A stretch of 64,000 bases of DNA from CAWIJK01 sp963836375 (GCA_963836375.1 CAWIJK010000004.1:682001-746000), one strand, 5' to 3'. Positions 25,425 to 35,747 are shown, counted from the first letter of the stretch. Numbers and translations: made by a program. The notes: a model not told the origin generated them from the letters alone.

Positions 25425-25933
25425 GGCGCGGAGCGTAGCCGGGCCTCGATGCCCTCGAGCCGCCGGGCGTACTCGGGGCTGTCGATGCCGTAGGCCCACA
25501 TCACGAAGGCGTCCTCGCCGGTCAGCGGGTAGTAGCCCTTGCGCACCCCCACCGGGGCGAGCCCGAAGCGGCGGTAGAGGGCCTGGGCCCGCTCGTTGCT
25601 CGCCGCCACCTCGAGCGACAGGTTGCGGGCCCCGTGGTCGACCGACGTGCGCGCCGCCTCGAGCATGAGCACGGTGCCCACCCCCCGACGCTGGTAGGTC
25701 GGGGCCACGGCGATCGTGGTGACGTGGGCCTCGTCGTCGGCGAACATCACCCCGACGTACCCGCAGACCTCCCGGCCGGCCCGGGCCACCTTGTAGGCGC
25801 GGCCCCTGCGCAGGGCCAGCTCGGAGGTGAAGATGTTGAGGCTCCAGGGCTCGGGGAACACGGCCCGCTCGATCTCCATGATGTGCTTGAGGTCGCGCCG
25901 GCGCATCGCCGTCAGGTGCACCTCGCCGGCCAT
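25421..25933 (-). CDS. rimI: Ribosomal-protein-alanine N-acetyltransferase RimI (GNAT)
   Basis: This GNAT acetyltransferase resembles RimI, which acetylates the N terminus of ribosomal protein S18 and other proteins. Visible are LKHIMEIERAVFPEPWS, the acetyl-CoA loop VAPTYQRRGVGTVLM, the LEVAASNERAQALYRRFGL segment and GVRKGYYPLTGEDAFVM. ATG 25933 is chosen for the GGGG tract five bases upstream; an in-frame GTG at 25939 overlapping the tsaB stop (GTGA) is almost equally good. Placement between tsaB and tsaD is usual in actinobacteria. Confidence 0.93.
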   Translation of the reverse strand: MAGEVHLTAMRRRDLKHIMEIERAVFPEPWSLNIFTSELALRRGRAYKVARAGREVCGYVGVMFADDEAHVTTIAVAPTYQRRGVGTVLMLEAARTSVDHGARNLSLEVAASNERAQALYRRFGLAPVGVRKGYYPLTGEDAFVMWAYGIDSPEYARRLEGIEARLRSAP

Positions 25934-25935
25934 GG

Positions 25936-26688
25936 TCACCCCGCCGGCGCGGCCGGGTCGCGCCGGGACCAGTTGATGCGGGCGTCGGCCTCGCGTAGGT
26001 AGACCGGCCGGACGTCGCCCGGCACGGCGGCCGTCCCGCCCGCCCCGAGGTGCTCGACGGCCATGGCGGCCACCACCGCGGGGTCCGGGCCGGCCACCGA
26101 CGGCGCGGCCACCCGCAGGCCGGGCACCCCGGCCAGCAGGTCGGCGTAGCGGCGGGCCCCGTCGCCCAGGGCCAGCACCCCCTCGGGCCGGCCGGCCGGG
26201 GTCGCCCCGACCAGTTCGGCCGCCAGGGCCTCGGGGGCCAGCACCCGGGGGCTGGCCACCTCGCGCACCGAGGCCGGCGCCCCGTCGCCGGCCGGCCCGA
26301 GGGTGTAGCGGGCGCAGAAGACCTCGCCCCGCCGGGCGTCGACCACGGCCACGACCTCGCCGAGCACCCCGGCATCGGCCGCGCCCCGGGCGAGGACGGC
26401 CAGGCTGGTGACGCCCACCACCCCGACGCCCAGGCCCTGGCCCAGGCCCTTGGCCGTGGCCACCCCGACCCGCAGGCCGGTGAACAGACCGGGACCGAGG
26501 TCGACGGCCACCGCGCCGAGGTCGGCCAACTCCACCTCGGCCTGCTCGAGCACGTGGGCGACGGCCGGGGCGAGGGCCTCGGCGTGGCGTCGCCGGCCGC
26601 TGGCCCACACCGCGGCCCGCGGGCCGTCACCGTCGGCCACGGCCACCCCGACCAGCTCGGTGGCCGACTCGATCCCGAGGACGATCAC
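25936..26688 (-). CDS. tsaB: tRNA threonylcarbamoyladenosine biosynthesis protein TsaB
   Basis: TsaB is the scaffold partner of TsaD in t6A synthesis and a degenerate ASKHA-fold protein. The 250-residue protein reads VIVLGIESATELVGVAV, HAEALAPAVAHVLEQA, VAVDLGPGLFTGLRVGVATAKGLG and VAVVDARRGEVFCARY, all typical. GTG 26688 overlaps the TGA at 26685 that ends tsaE in its corrected frame (GTGA). The Shine-Dalgarno is weak, in keeping with coupling to upstream translation. Confidence 0.94.
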   Translation of the reverse strand: MIVLGIESATELVGVAVADGDGPRAAVWASGRRRHAEALAPAVAHVLEQAEVELADLGAVAVDLGPGLFTGLRVGVATAKGLGQGLGVGVVGVTSLAVLARGAADAGVLGEVVAVVDARRGEVFCARYTLGPAGDGAPASVREVASPRVLAPEALAAELVGATPAGRPEGVLALGDGARRYADLLAGVPGLRVAAPSVAGPDPAVVAAMAVEHLGAGGTAAVPGDVRPVYLREADARINWSRRDPAAPAG

Positions 26689-27373
26689 GCCCGGCGGACC
26701 GGCTCTCGGGCGAAGGGCGCGGCCGGACCCAGGGCGGCGGCCACCGCCTGGCGGCGGCCGGCCCAGCGGGCCCCGCCGCCGCCCACACAAAGCCGCCGCG
26801 GCTCGTCCTCGCCGCCCGGGGCCGCCGCGGCGTCGTCGCGCGCGCCGTCGTCGGGCGCGCCGTGGTCGGGCGCGCCGTGGTCGGGCGCGCCGTGGTCGGG
26901 CACGCCGTGGTCGGGCACGGGGGTCGGGCCGCCCGGCTCCCCGGGCCGGGTCAGCACCACCCGCAGCGGGTCGGCGCCGAGGACCGGCGCCGCCGCGTCC
27001 CCCACTCGATCAGGGCCACCGCCGCGTCGTCGACCAGCTCGTCGATGGCCAGATCCTCGACCTCGGCCAGCGAGTCGAGGCGGTACACGTCGGCGTGCAC
27101 CAGCTGGTCCACGCCGTCGACGCCGGCGCACCGGTACTGGCGGACCAGGGTGAAGGTGGGGCTGGTCACCGGTCCTCGGACCCCGAGGGCCCGGGCGAAG
27201 CCCTGGGCGAAGGTGGTCTTGCCGGCCCCGAGCCCGCCCACCAGGAGCACGATGTCGCCCGGACGGGCGAGGGTGGCCAGGGCGGCGGCGGCCGAGCGGG
27301 TGTCGGCGGCGGAGGCCGTCTCGACCGCCACCGGCCAGGGGGTGGCCGGCTCCCTGTCACCCACCGCCGTCAC
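26685..27373 (-). CDS. tsaE: tRNA threonylcarbamoyladenosine ATPase TsaE, apparent -1 frameshift
   Basis: TsaE is the ATPase that resets the TsaB-TsaD complex. From GTG 27373 the frame reads VGGLGAGKTTFAQGFARALG (Walker A), GPVTSPTFTLVRQYR, HADVYRL and ALIEWG. It then runs into a short false end (TRRRRSSAPTRCGWC). One base out of phase the expected continuation is intact: GDAAAPVLGADPLRVVLTRP to a TGA at 26685. The break is in a five-C run on the plus strand (26999-27003); one extra base gives about 229 residues and restores a GTGA overlap with tsaB. tsaE is normally essential, so a sequence error is likely. The corrected product carries an unusual tail of PDHGA repeats before RRLCVGGGGARWAGRR. 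Confidence 0.88.
26836..26920 (-). repeat. 15-bp tandem repeat in the tsaE tail (PDHGA units)
   Basis: Units TCGGGCGCGCCGTGG at 26851, 26866 and 26881 are identical. The unit at 26896 differs by one base, and diverged units flank them at 26836 and 26911. On the minus strand they encode Pro-Asp-His-Gly-Ala/Val repeats in the corrected tsaE frame. Confidence 0.9.
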
Positions 27374-27394
27374 CCACCGCTGTCACCCACCGCC
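27356..27394 (-). repeat. 13-bp repeat in triplicate at the udg/tsaE junction
   Basis: GTCACCCACCGCC, GTCACCCACCGCT and GTCACCCACCGCC stand in tandem (27356-27368, 27369-27381, 27382-27394). The uracil-DNA glycosylase stop and the tsaE GTG both fall inside the array. Confidence 0.85.
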
Positions 27395-27970
27395 CGTCCC
27401 CTGGGCCAGCAGCCGCTTGGCCCGCACCAGGTCGGCGCGCATCTGGGCCACCACCTCGCCCCCCGAGCGCAGGGCGGCGGCCGGGTGGTACGTGGGGACC
27501 AGGTGGCCTCGCCCGAACGGGTAGGACCGGCCCCGCAGGCGGGTGATGCCCTCGGTCGTCTCCAACAACAGGCGGGTGGCGAAGTTGCCCAGCGTCATCA
27601 CCACCACTGGGTCGAGCAGCTCGAGCTGGCGGTGCAGGTAGGGGCGGCAGGTGGCGATCTCGTCGGGCCGCGGGTCGCGGTTCCCCGGCGGCCGGCACTT
27701 GACCACGTTGGCGATGTAGCACCCGGAGCGGTCGATGCCGAGCTCCTCGTGCATGAGCCGGTCCAGCAGCTTGCCCGAGCGCCCGACGAACGGCTCGCCG
27801 GCCAGGTCCTCCTCGCGCCCGGGGGCCTCGCCCACGAACACGAGGTCCGCCGTCGGGTCGCCCACCCCGAACACGACCTGGGTGCGACCCTCGGCCAGCG
27901 CGCACCTGGTGCAGGTGAGGGCCTCGGCCCGCAGCCGCTCGAACGCGGCGGGCGACTGGTCGGCGGCCAC
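27383..27970 (-). CDS. Uracil-DNA glycosylase, family 4 (Fe-S type)
   Basis: Family 4 UDGs excise uracil from DNA and carry a [4Fe-4S] cluster. The 195-residue protein has the N-terminal CTRCALAEGR (two cluster Cys), the catalytic GEAPGREEDLAGEPFVGRSGKLLD, NVVKCRPPGNRDPRPDEIATC (two more Cys), VMTLGNFATRLLL, and the HPAAAL motif near the C terminus. GTG 27970 is six bases after a TACGAT box and has little Shine-Dalgarno. The next gene, tsaE, starts nine bases after its stop. Confidence 0.93.
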   Translation of the reverse strand: MAADQSPAAFERLRAEALTCTRCALAEGRTQVVFGVGDPTADLVFVGEAPGREEDLAGEPFVGRSGKLLDRLMHEELGIDRSGCYIANVVKCRPPGNRDPRPDEIATCRPYLHRQLELLDPVVVMTLGNFATRLLLETTEGITRLRGRSYPFGRGHLVPTYHPAAALRSGGEVVAQMRADLVRAKRLLAQGTGGG

Positions 27971-27976
27971 CGCGGC

Positions 27977-27982
27977 ATCGTA
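27977..27982 (-). promoter_or_regulatory. Candidate leaderless -10 box (TACGAT) for the uracil-DNA glycosylase gene
   Basis: TACGAT on the minus strand ends six bases before GTG 27970. This fits a leaderless start for the udg-tsaE-tsaB-rimI-tsaD run. Confidence 0.4.
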
Positions 27983-28009
27983 CCTGGGGCCACGGGCGGG
28001 ACCCCGGGC

Positions 28010-29026
28010 TCAGCGGTCGCCGGCCGACACCTCGTTGGCGAAGCGGGCCACGAGATCGTCGAGCTCCTCTGCCCGCTCGAGCATCACCATGTGCCCGCAG
28101 CCGGGCAGCACGGTGAGGGTGGCGCCCGGGATGCGGTCGGCGATGGCCCGGGCCATGCGGGGCGGGGTCAGCACGTCGCGCGATCCGACCATCACCTTGG
28201 TCGGGAGGTCGATGGCCGAGATCCGCCCGCGGACGTCGAAGCCCACGAGCGGCCCGAGCAGGGCCCCCATCGCCGCCGGCGACATGGCGGCCATCATCGA
28301 GCGGGTCAGCTCGATGTCGACCGGGGAGGGGTGGCGCCCGAAGGAGGTGCGGGCGATCCAGGCCCCCACATCGTGGCGCGGCACCAACGGCCGCCCCCGG
28401 CGCTCGGACAGCGAGAGGCTGCGGCCGGCCCCCTCGGCCAGGGCCAGGGCCGCCGTGGCGCCGGCCGGCGAAGGGAGGAGCGGCCCGGCGGTTGTGGCCA
28501 CGAGCACCAGGCCGGCCACCCGCTCGGCCACCACCTCGGGATGGTCGAGGGCGAGCAGCTGGGTCACCATCCCGCCCATCGAGTGACCGACCACGACCGC
28601 ACCGCGCAGCTCCAGGGCGCCCAGCACACAGGACAGGTCGGCCGCCAGCCGCCCCAAGGAGTAGGCGCCGTCGCCGGCGATCGACTGGCCGTGGCCCCGC
28701 TGGTCGACCGCCACCACCCGGTGGGTGCGGGCCAGCTGGTGGAGCTGGGGGATCCAGGCGGCGACGCCGAGGGTGACCCCGTGGACCAGGACCACCGGCG
28801 GCCCCGAGCCCCGTTCGACGGCGTGGATCCGGCCACCGTCGTCGACCGGCACGAAGTGGTGCTCGACGTCGCCGGGCATGGCCCGGCCGGCCGCCGCCAT
28901 GGCCTCGTCGTCGACCTGCCAGCGCGCGACGACGGCCCGCTGGGCCGCATAACCCACCGCGGCCACCGCCCCGGCGGCCGCGGTGGCCACCAGCAGGTCG
29001 CGCCGCCACCTCACCGGCGCCGCCAC
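28010..29026 (-). CDS. Alpha/beta-fold hydrolase with N-terminal membrane anchor
   Basis: This serine hydrolase-like protein of up to 338 residues has the oxyanion segment VLVHGVTLGVAAW, DQRGHGQS, the nucleophile elbow VVGHSMGGMV, an acid in VGSRDVLTPP and His in LPGCGHMVMLE. A hydrophobic stretch near residues 11-28 (LLVATAAAGAVAAVGYAA) suggests anchoring or export. GTG 29026 is the longest start; GTG 29014, with GAGGTGG eight bases ahead, is probably the real one and gives MRWRRD. Substrate is unknown; esterase, haloperoxidase-like or lipase roles are all possible. It sits between alr and udg on the same strand. Confidence 0.85.
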   Translation of the reverse strand: MAAPVRWRRDLLVATAAAGAVAAVGYAAQRAVVARWQVDDEAMAAAGRAMPGDVEHHFVPVDDGGRIHAVERGSGPPVVLVHGVTLGVAAWIPQLHQLARTHRVVAVDQRGHGQSIAGDGAYSLGRLAADLSCVLGALELRGAVVVGHSMGGMVTQLLALDHPEVVAERVAGLVLVATTAGPLLPSPAGATAALALAEGAGRSLSLSERRGRPLVPRHDVGAWIARTSFGRHPSPVDIELTRSMMAAMSPAAMGALLGPLVGFDVRGRISAIDLPTKVMVGSRDVLTPPRMARAIADRIPGATLTVLPGCGHMVMLERAEELDDLVARFANEVSAGDR

Positions 29027-29042
29027 CTCAACCGACGCCCCC

Positions 29043-30224
29043 TCACACCTGGGCCGTTCCGCGCGGCCGGGCCCCCGAGACGACCCGGGGCACCCGGGGG
29101 CCGATCCCGGTCAGCACCTCGTAGCTGATCGTCCCGAGCCGCCGGGCCCACTCGGCGGCGGTGATCTCGTCGGCGCCCTGGCGCCCGAGCAGCACCACCT
29201 CGTCGCCCGGGGCCACTGGGGCCCCCGGGCCGCAGTCGACCATGATCTGGTCCATGGTCACCATGCCGGCCAGCGGGCAGCGCCGGCCGCCGATCAGCAC
29301 CTCGAACCCGCCGTCGAACAGGGCCCGGGGCACGCCGTCGGCATAACCCACCGGGACCGTGGCCACCACGGACCGGCGGGGCAGCGGGCGCAGCCGGCCG
29401 TAGGAGGGGCGCTCACCGGCGTCGAGCTCGCGCACCGCGGCGACGTGGGCCTTGAGGGACAGGACCGGTCGCAGCGACTCGCCCGGCGCCGCCTCGGCGA
29501 ACACCCCGGCGATGGCCGGCGACGGCAGCTCGCCGTAGAGGGCGATCCCGCAGCGCACCAGGTCGTAACGGGCCGCCGGCCAGGCGATGGCCCCGGCCGA
29601 GTTGGCCGCGTGCAGCACGGCGGGCCGGGCGCCGGGCCCGAGGGCGGCCACGGCTGCGTCGAAGCGGGCCAGCTGGGTGGCCGTGAAGGCCCGGTCTTCG
29701 GCCGTCGCCCCGTCGGCCACCGCCAGGTGGGTCCACAGACCCTCGAGGCCCAACCCAGGCTGTTCGGCCACCGCCGCCACGACGCCGGGGACCTCGGCCG
29801 GCAGGGCCCCCATCCGGTGCATGCCGGTGTCCACCTTCACGTGCACCCCGAGGGGCGTCCCGAGCACCTTGGCCGCCTCGGCCATCGACGCCACCCCCTC
29901 GAGGCTGCACAGGGTCGGGAGCAGCCCGGCGGCCGCCGCGGCCTCGGCGGCGTCGGGCGCCGGCTCGCTCAACAAGAGCACCGGGGCCTCGACCCCCGCC
30001 TGGCGCAGCTCGACCGCCTCGTCGACCAGGGCTACCGCCAGCCCGGCGGCGCCGGCCTCGACGGCGGCCCGGGCCACCTCGGGGGCGCCGTGCCCGTAGG
30101 CGTCGGCCTTGACCACGGCCCACAGCGCGCTCGGGGCCACCAGTCGGCCGAGCAGGCCGACGTTGTGGCGCAGCGCCCCGAGGTCGATCTCCGCCCAGGC
30201 CGGCCGGGTGCGACCCTCAGCCAC
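29043..30224 (-). CDS. alr: Alanine racemase
   Basis: Alr makes D-alanine for peptidoglycan using pyridoxal phosphate. The 393-residue protein has the PLP lysine motif AVVKADAYGHG (K39), HVKVDTGMHRMG and WTHLAVAD. It also has the second catalytic tyrosine in RPSYGRLRPL, VPVGYADGVPRAL and MVTMDQIMVDCG. GTG 30224 overlaps the end of nnr by eight bases. It is the last clear cell-wall gene of the run from glmM through glmS, acpS and nnr. Confidence 0.97.
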   Translation of the reverse strand: MAEGRTRPAWAEIDLGALRHNVGLLGRLVAPSALWAVVKADAYGHGAPEVARAAVEAGAAGLAVALVDEAVELRQAGVEAPVLLLSEPAPDAAEAAAAAGLLPTLCSLEGVASMAEAAKVLGTPLGVHVKVDTGMHRMGALPAEVPGVVAAVAEQPGLGLEGLWTHLAVADGATAEDRAFTATQLARFDAAVAALGPGARPAVLHAANSAGAIAWPAARYDLVRCGIALYGELPSPAIAGVFAEAAPGESLRPVLSLKAHVAAVRELDAGERPSYGRLRPLPRRSVVATVPVGYADGVPRALFDGGFEVLIGGRRCPLAGMVTMDQIMVDCGPGAPVAPGDEVVLLGRQGADEITAAEWARRLGTISYEVLTGIGPRVPRVVSGARPRGTAQV

Positions 30225-31632
30225 CGGCGTCCTCCCCCATGACCCCCGAGAGCCAGGCGGCCACCAGGTCGGGCAGGTCCGGGGCGACCAGGCCCTCGGC
30301 CGGGCCGAGCGAGGCGGCCCGGCCGTGCGCGTGGGCGGCCAGCGCGGCGGCCAGCGGCGCCGGGGTCCCCCGGGCCACCAGCGCGCCGATTATCCCGCTC
30401 AGCACGTCGCCTGTCCCCGCCGTGGCCAGACGCGGGGTCCCGGCGGCGGCCAGCAGCACCCCGGGGGCCGGGTCGGGGGCGGGCGAGCCCACCGCGGTCA
30501 GCGACCCCTTCAACAGCACCACCGCCCCGGTCCGGGCGGCCAGGGACCGGGCGGCCGCCACCCGGTCGGGGCCGGGGGCCGCGCCGGCCATCGTGCGGTA
30601 CTCGCCGTCGTGGGGGGTGAGGACGACCGGCCGGGTGCCGGCGGTGACCACCTGGCGGGCCGAGGCGGCGTCCCCCAGGGCGAAGAGGGCGTCGGCGTCG
30701 GCCACCACCGGGACCGGGGACTCGGCCACCAGCCGGCGAACCTGGGTGCGGGTCCACTCGGCCCGCCCCAGGCCCGGGCCGATCACCAGCGCCCGGCAGC
30801 GGTCGAGCACGGCCAGGACCGGGCCGGCCCACTCGTCGGACCCGAGGGCCAGGCGCACCGCTTCGAGCGGCCAGGGGCCCGGCTCCATGGTGCCGTCGGG
30901 CTCTTGGGCCCCGGGCACCCCCAGGCGGACCATGCCCGCCCCGGCGTGCGAGGCCCCGCGGGCGGCCAGCGTCGCCGCCCCCTCCATGCCCGGGGACCCG
31001 GCGACGACGGCCAGCGCGCTGGCCCACTTGTGGGTGTTGGCCGGCCGGCGCCCGACGAACGCCGGGAGGTCGTCGTCGACGACCAGGGCGATCCCGGTCG
31101 ACGGCACCGGGATCCCGATGTCGGCCACCTCGATCGAGCCGGCCAGGCCCGCGCCATCGCCCTGGAGGAGCCCGGGCTTGAGCGCGGCGAAGGTCACCGT
31201 GGCGTCGGCCGCCATCGGGCGGCCGGCGGCGGCTCCCGTGTCGGCGTCCACCCCAGAGGGGATGTCGACGGCCAGCACCCTCGCCCCGTTCGGCACCCCT
31301 GGCGCGTCGTAGGAGCCCGAGAAACCGGTGCCGTAGGCGGCGTCGATCACCAGGTCGCACGGCGGCAGCCGCCCGGGCGCGCCGGCCTCGACCACCACCA
31401 CCTGCGCCCCGCGCCGGGCCAGGGCCCCCGCCGCCACCCGGCCGTCGGCCCCGTTGTTGCCCTTGCCGGCGACCACCACCACCCGTCGGCCGTAGCCCGC
31501 GCCGAGCAGCCGCAGTGCCCCGAGGGCCACCGCGGTGCCGGCCCGGGCGACCAGGGCCGACTGGGGGACACCGCGCCCGAGCTCGGCCGCGTCGGCCTCA
31601 CGGGCCTCGGCGATGGTGGCGACCGGTCGCAC
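30217..31632 (-). CDS. nnr: Bifunctional NAD(P)H-hydrate epimerase / ADP-dependent dehydratase
   Basis: Nnr repairs damaged NADHX and NADPHX. The N-terminal YjeF_N epimerase domain (about 1-205) shows VVVVAGKGNNGADGRVAA and VLAVDIPSGVDADTG. The C-terminal carbohydrate-kinase-like dehydratase domain shows THKWASALAVVAGSPGMEGAA, IGPGLGR, LTPHDGEYRTMAG and the ATP/ADP motif TAGTGDVLSGIIGALVA. The 471-residue length is normal for the fused form. GTG 31632 follows the acpS stop by 13 bases. Clustering with alr and acpS is typical of actinobacteria. Confidence 0.96.
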   Translation of the reverse strand: MRPVATIAEAREADAAELGRGVPQSALVARAGTAVALGALRLLGAGYGRRVVVVAGKGNNGADGRVAAGALARRGAQVVVVEAGAPGRLPPCDLVIDAAYGTGFSGSYDAPGVPNGARVLAVDIPSGVDADTGAAAGRPMAADATVTFAALKPGLLQGDGAGLAGSIEVADIGIPVPSTGIALVVDDDLPAFVGRRPANTHKWASALAVVAGSPGMEGAATLAARGASHAGAGMVRLGVPGAQEPDGTMEPGPWPLEAVRLALGSDEWAGPVLAVLDRCRALVIGPGLGRAEWTRTQVRRLVAESPVPVVADADALFALGDAASARQVVTAGTRPVVLTPHDGEYRTMAGAAPGPDRVAAARSLAARTGAVVLLKGSLTAVGSPAPDPAPGVLLAAAGTPRLATAGTGDVLSGIIGALVARGTPAPLAAALAAHAHGRAASLGPAEGLVAPDLPDLVAAWLSGVMGEDAGG

Positions 31633-31645
31633 GGCGGGGGGCCCC

Positions 31646-32088
31646 TCAGCCCGGCCCGGCGCGCTCGGCGACCACCACGGCCACCGCCAGGTGGGCGGTG
31701 TGGGTCATCGACAGGTGCCAGCGGTCGACCCGGCGGTCCCGGGCCACGGCGGCCGCCCCCGGGCCCAGGCGCAGCGACGGCGCGCCGGCGGCGGACCCGG
31801 TGGCCCGGGCGCGCACCACCTCGACGTCGCGCAGGGCGAAGGCCCCGATGCCCCGGCCGAGGGCCTTCATGGTCGCCTCCTTGGCCGCGAAGCGCGCCGC
31901 CAGGCGCGGGGCGGCGTCGGCCGAGCGGGTGGCGTCGGCCCGCTCGCCCTCGGTGAACAGCCGCCGGGCGATGCCCGGCCGGCGGTCGAGCACCCGGCGG
32001 AAGCGGTCGACGTCGACCGCGTCGACCCCGACGCCCACCACCCCGGCGCCCGCCGGTCCGCTCGGCGTGCCCGGACCCGCGGGGACGC

Positions 32089-32092
<4 letters not shown>
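31646..32092 (-). CDS. acpS: Holo-[acyl-carrier-protein] synthase
   Basis: AcpS transfers 4'-phosphopantetheine from CoA to apo-ACP. The 148-residue protein has GVGVDAVDVDRFRRVL (the magnesium Asp), RLFTEGERADA, ARFAAKEATMKALGRG (the conserved Glu-Ala) and HLSMTHTAHLAVA. GTG 32092 overlaps the glmS stop as GTGA, so it is coupled to glmS; the open frame upstream is only a shadow of glmS. There is an N-terminal extension of about 16 Gly/Pro-rich residues. Confidence 0.95.
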
Positions 32093-33930
<1,838 letters not shown>

Positions 33931-33937
33931 GGCGCCG

Positions 33938-33943
33938 AGGCTA
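33938..33943 (-). promoter_or_regulatory. Candidate leaderless -10 box (TAGCCT) for glmS
   Basis: TAGCCT on the minus strand ends seven bases before the glmS ATG, inside the 45-base glmM-glmS gap. No Shine-Dalgarno or glmS ribozyme fold is visible in so short a leader. Confidence 0.4.
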
Positions 33944-33975
33944 CCGGGCGGCGGGCCCCGGGCCCACCGGTCCCC

Positions 33976-35334
33976 TCAATGCGCCGCCGCGCCCAGCGCG
34001 TCCTCCACGGCGGCGCAGAGCCGCCGGGCGGCCCCGGCCGCCTGGTCGGCGGTAGACGCCTCGACCATCACCCGCACCAGGGGCTCGGTCCCGCTCGGGC
34101 GCAGCAGCACCCGGCCGCTCTCCCCGAGGTCGGCCTCCACCTCGGCCACCACGTCCCACACGCCGGGAGCCTCGGCCAGGCGCCCCGGCTCGCGCACCGG
34201 GACGTTCACCAGCACCTGGGGCACCGGGGTGACCAGGCCGGCCGAGAGGTGGGCCAGCGGGCGGCCCGAGCGCACCACCAGGTCGGCCAGGGCCACCCCG
34301 GTCAGGATCCCGTCGCCGGTGGTGGCTCGCCGGCGGAAGACGATGTGGCCGGACTGCTCGCCGCCCAGGGCCAGGCCCTCGGCCTCCAGGGCGGCCAGCA
34401 CGTGGCGGTCGCCGACCGGCGTCTCGTGCACGGCGATGCCCCGCTCGGCCATGGCCATACGGAAGCCCAGGTTGGTCATCACGGTGACCACCACGGCGTG
34501 GCCGGCCAGCTCGCCCCGGTCGGCCAGGTCCACCGCGAACAGGGCCAGCAGCACATCGCCGTCGGCCACCGCTCCCTTGTGGTCGACGGCCACCAGCCGG
34601 TCGGCGTCGCCGTCGAAGGCCAGGCCCAGGTCGGCGCCGGCCGCCACCACGGCGTCGCCGAGGGCACCGGGGTGGGTCGACCCGCAGGCCTCGTTGATGT
34701 TGACCCCGTCGGGGTCACAACCGATCGAGCGGACCTCGGCCCCGAGGTCGGTGAAGACCCCGGGGGCCACGCCCGACGCCGCACCGTTGGCGCAGTCGAG
34801 CACGACCGACAGCCCGTCGAGGCGCCGGCCCTCGGGGACCGAAAGGAGGTGGGCCCGGTAGTCGTCGAGCGCGCCCGGTTCGGAGGCCAGCCAGCCCACC
34901 TCGGCCCCGGTGGGCCGCTCGGGCGGGCGCCCGGGGTCGGCCAGCAGGGCCTCGAGCTCGGCCTCCACCGATGCCTCCACCTCGACGGCCAGCTTGGTGC
35001 CCCCGGGGCCGAAGAGCTTGATGCCGTTGTCGGCGAAGGGGTTGTGCGAGGCCGAGATGACCGCGCCGGGCTCACCGCGTTGTTCGGCCAGGTAGGCCAC
35101 GCCGGGGGTGGGCAGGACGCCCACGTCGAGGACGTCGGAGCCCTCGGTGGCCAGGCCGGCCGAGAAGGCGGCCTGGAGGAGCGGGCCCGAGCGCCGGGTG
35201 TCCCGGCCGACCACGAAGGCCGGCGAGCCGAGCACCCGTGCCGCCGCCCGGCCGAGGGCGTGGGCCAACTCGGCGTTCAGATCGGCGTTGGCCAGCCCCC
35301 GGACACCGTCGGTTCCGAAGCGTGCCGGGGCCAC
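33976..35334 (-). CDS. glmM: Phosphoglucosamine mutase
   Basis: GlmM converts glucosamine-6-phosphate to glucosamine-1-phosphate. The 452-residue protein has RFGTDGVRGLAN, GRDTRRSG, the phosphoserine loop ISASHNPFADNGIK, the metal loop AFDGDADRLVAVD, GGEQSGHIVF (sugar-binding) and the phosphate-binding end RPSGTEPLVRVMVE. GTG 35334 starts four bases after the rpsI stop, so glmM is probably co-transcribed with rplM-rpsI. Confidence 0.98.
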   Translation of the reverse strand: MAPARFGTDGVRGLANADLNAELAHALGRAAARVLGSPAFVVGRDTRRSGPLLQAAFSAGLATEGSDVLDVGVLPTPGVAYLAEQRGEPGAVISASHNPFADNGIKLFGPGGTKLAVEVEASVEAELEALLADPGRPPERPTGAEVGWLASEPGALDDYRAHLLSVPEGRRLDGLSVVLDCANGAASGVAPGVFTDLGAEVRSIGCDPDGVNINEACGSTHPGALGDAVVAAGADLGLAFDGDADRLVAVDHKGAVADGDVLLALFAVDLADRGELAGHAVVVTVMTNLGFRMAMAERGIAVHETPVGDRHVLAALEAEGLALGGEQSGHIVFRRRATTGDGILTGVALADLVVRSGRPLAHLSAGLVTPVPQVLVNVPVREPGRLAEAPGVWDVVAEVEADLGESGRVLLRPSGTEPLVRVMVEASTADQAAGAARRLCAAVEDALGAAAH

Positions 35335-35338
35335 CCCG

Positions 35339-35731
35339 CTACCGCTTGGAGTACTGCGGGGCCTTGCGGGCTTTCTTCAGGCCGTACTTCTTGGACTCCT
35401 TCTCGCGGGCGTCGCGGGTGAGGAGGCCGCTGCGCTTGAGGACGGCCCGGAGCTCGGGGTCGAGGCCGATGAGGGCCCGGGCGATGCCCAGGCGCAGCGC
35501 CCCGGCCTGGCCCGACATGCCGCCGCCGTCGATGGTGGCGTCGATGTCGTAGGACTCGGCCGTCGACGTGACCCGCAGCGGCTCGGTGACCACCATGCGG
35601 TGGGTGGCCGAGGGGAAGTAGTCCTCGAAGGTCCGGTGGTTGATCTTGATGGCGCCCTGGCCGGGGCGAAAGCGCACGCGAGCCACGGCCTGCTTGCGCC
35701 GTCCGGTGGTCTGCGAGAGGGGTGCGGGCAT
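35339..35731 (-). CDS. rpsI: 30S ribosomal protein S9
   Basis: S9 sits in the 30S head with its C-terminal tail reaching the P-site tRNA. The 130-residue protein has GRRKQAVARVRF, KINHRTFEDYF, GGGMSGQAGALRLGIARAL and the terminal KKARKAPQYSKR, where the final Lys-Arg contacts tRNA. It follows rplM by 16 bases, the universal L13-S9 pair. Confidence 0.99.
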   Translation of the reverse strand: MPAPLSQTTGRRKQAVARVRFRPGQGAIKINHRTFEDYFPSATHRMVVTEPLRVTSTAESYDIDATIDGGGMSGQAGALRLGIARALIGLDPELRAVLKRSGLLTRDAREKESKKYGLKKARKAPQYSKR

Positions 35732-35747
35732 CGGTTCTCCTCGTTGC

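Noticed and set aside
33931..33975. A glmS ribozyme or riboswitch upstream of glmS
   Set aside because: Only 45 bases separate glmM and glmS, far too short for the ribozyme, and the leader seems to be absent altogether.
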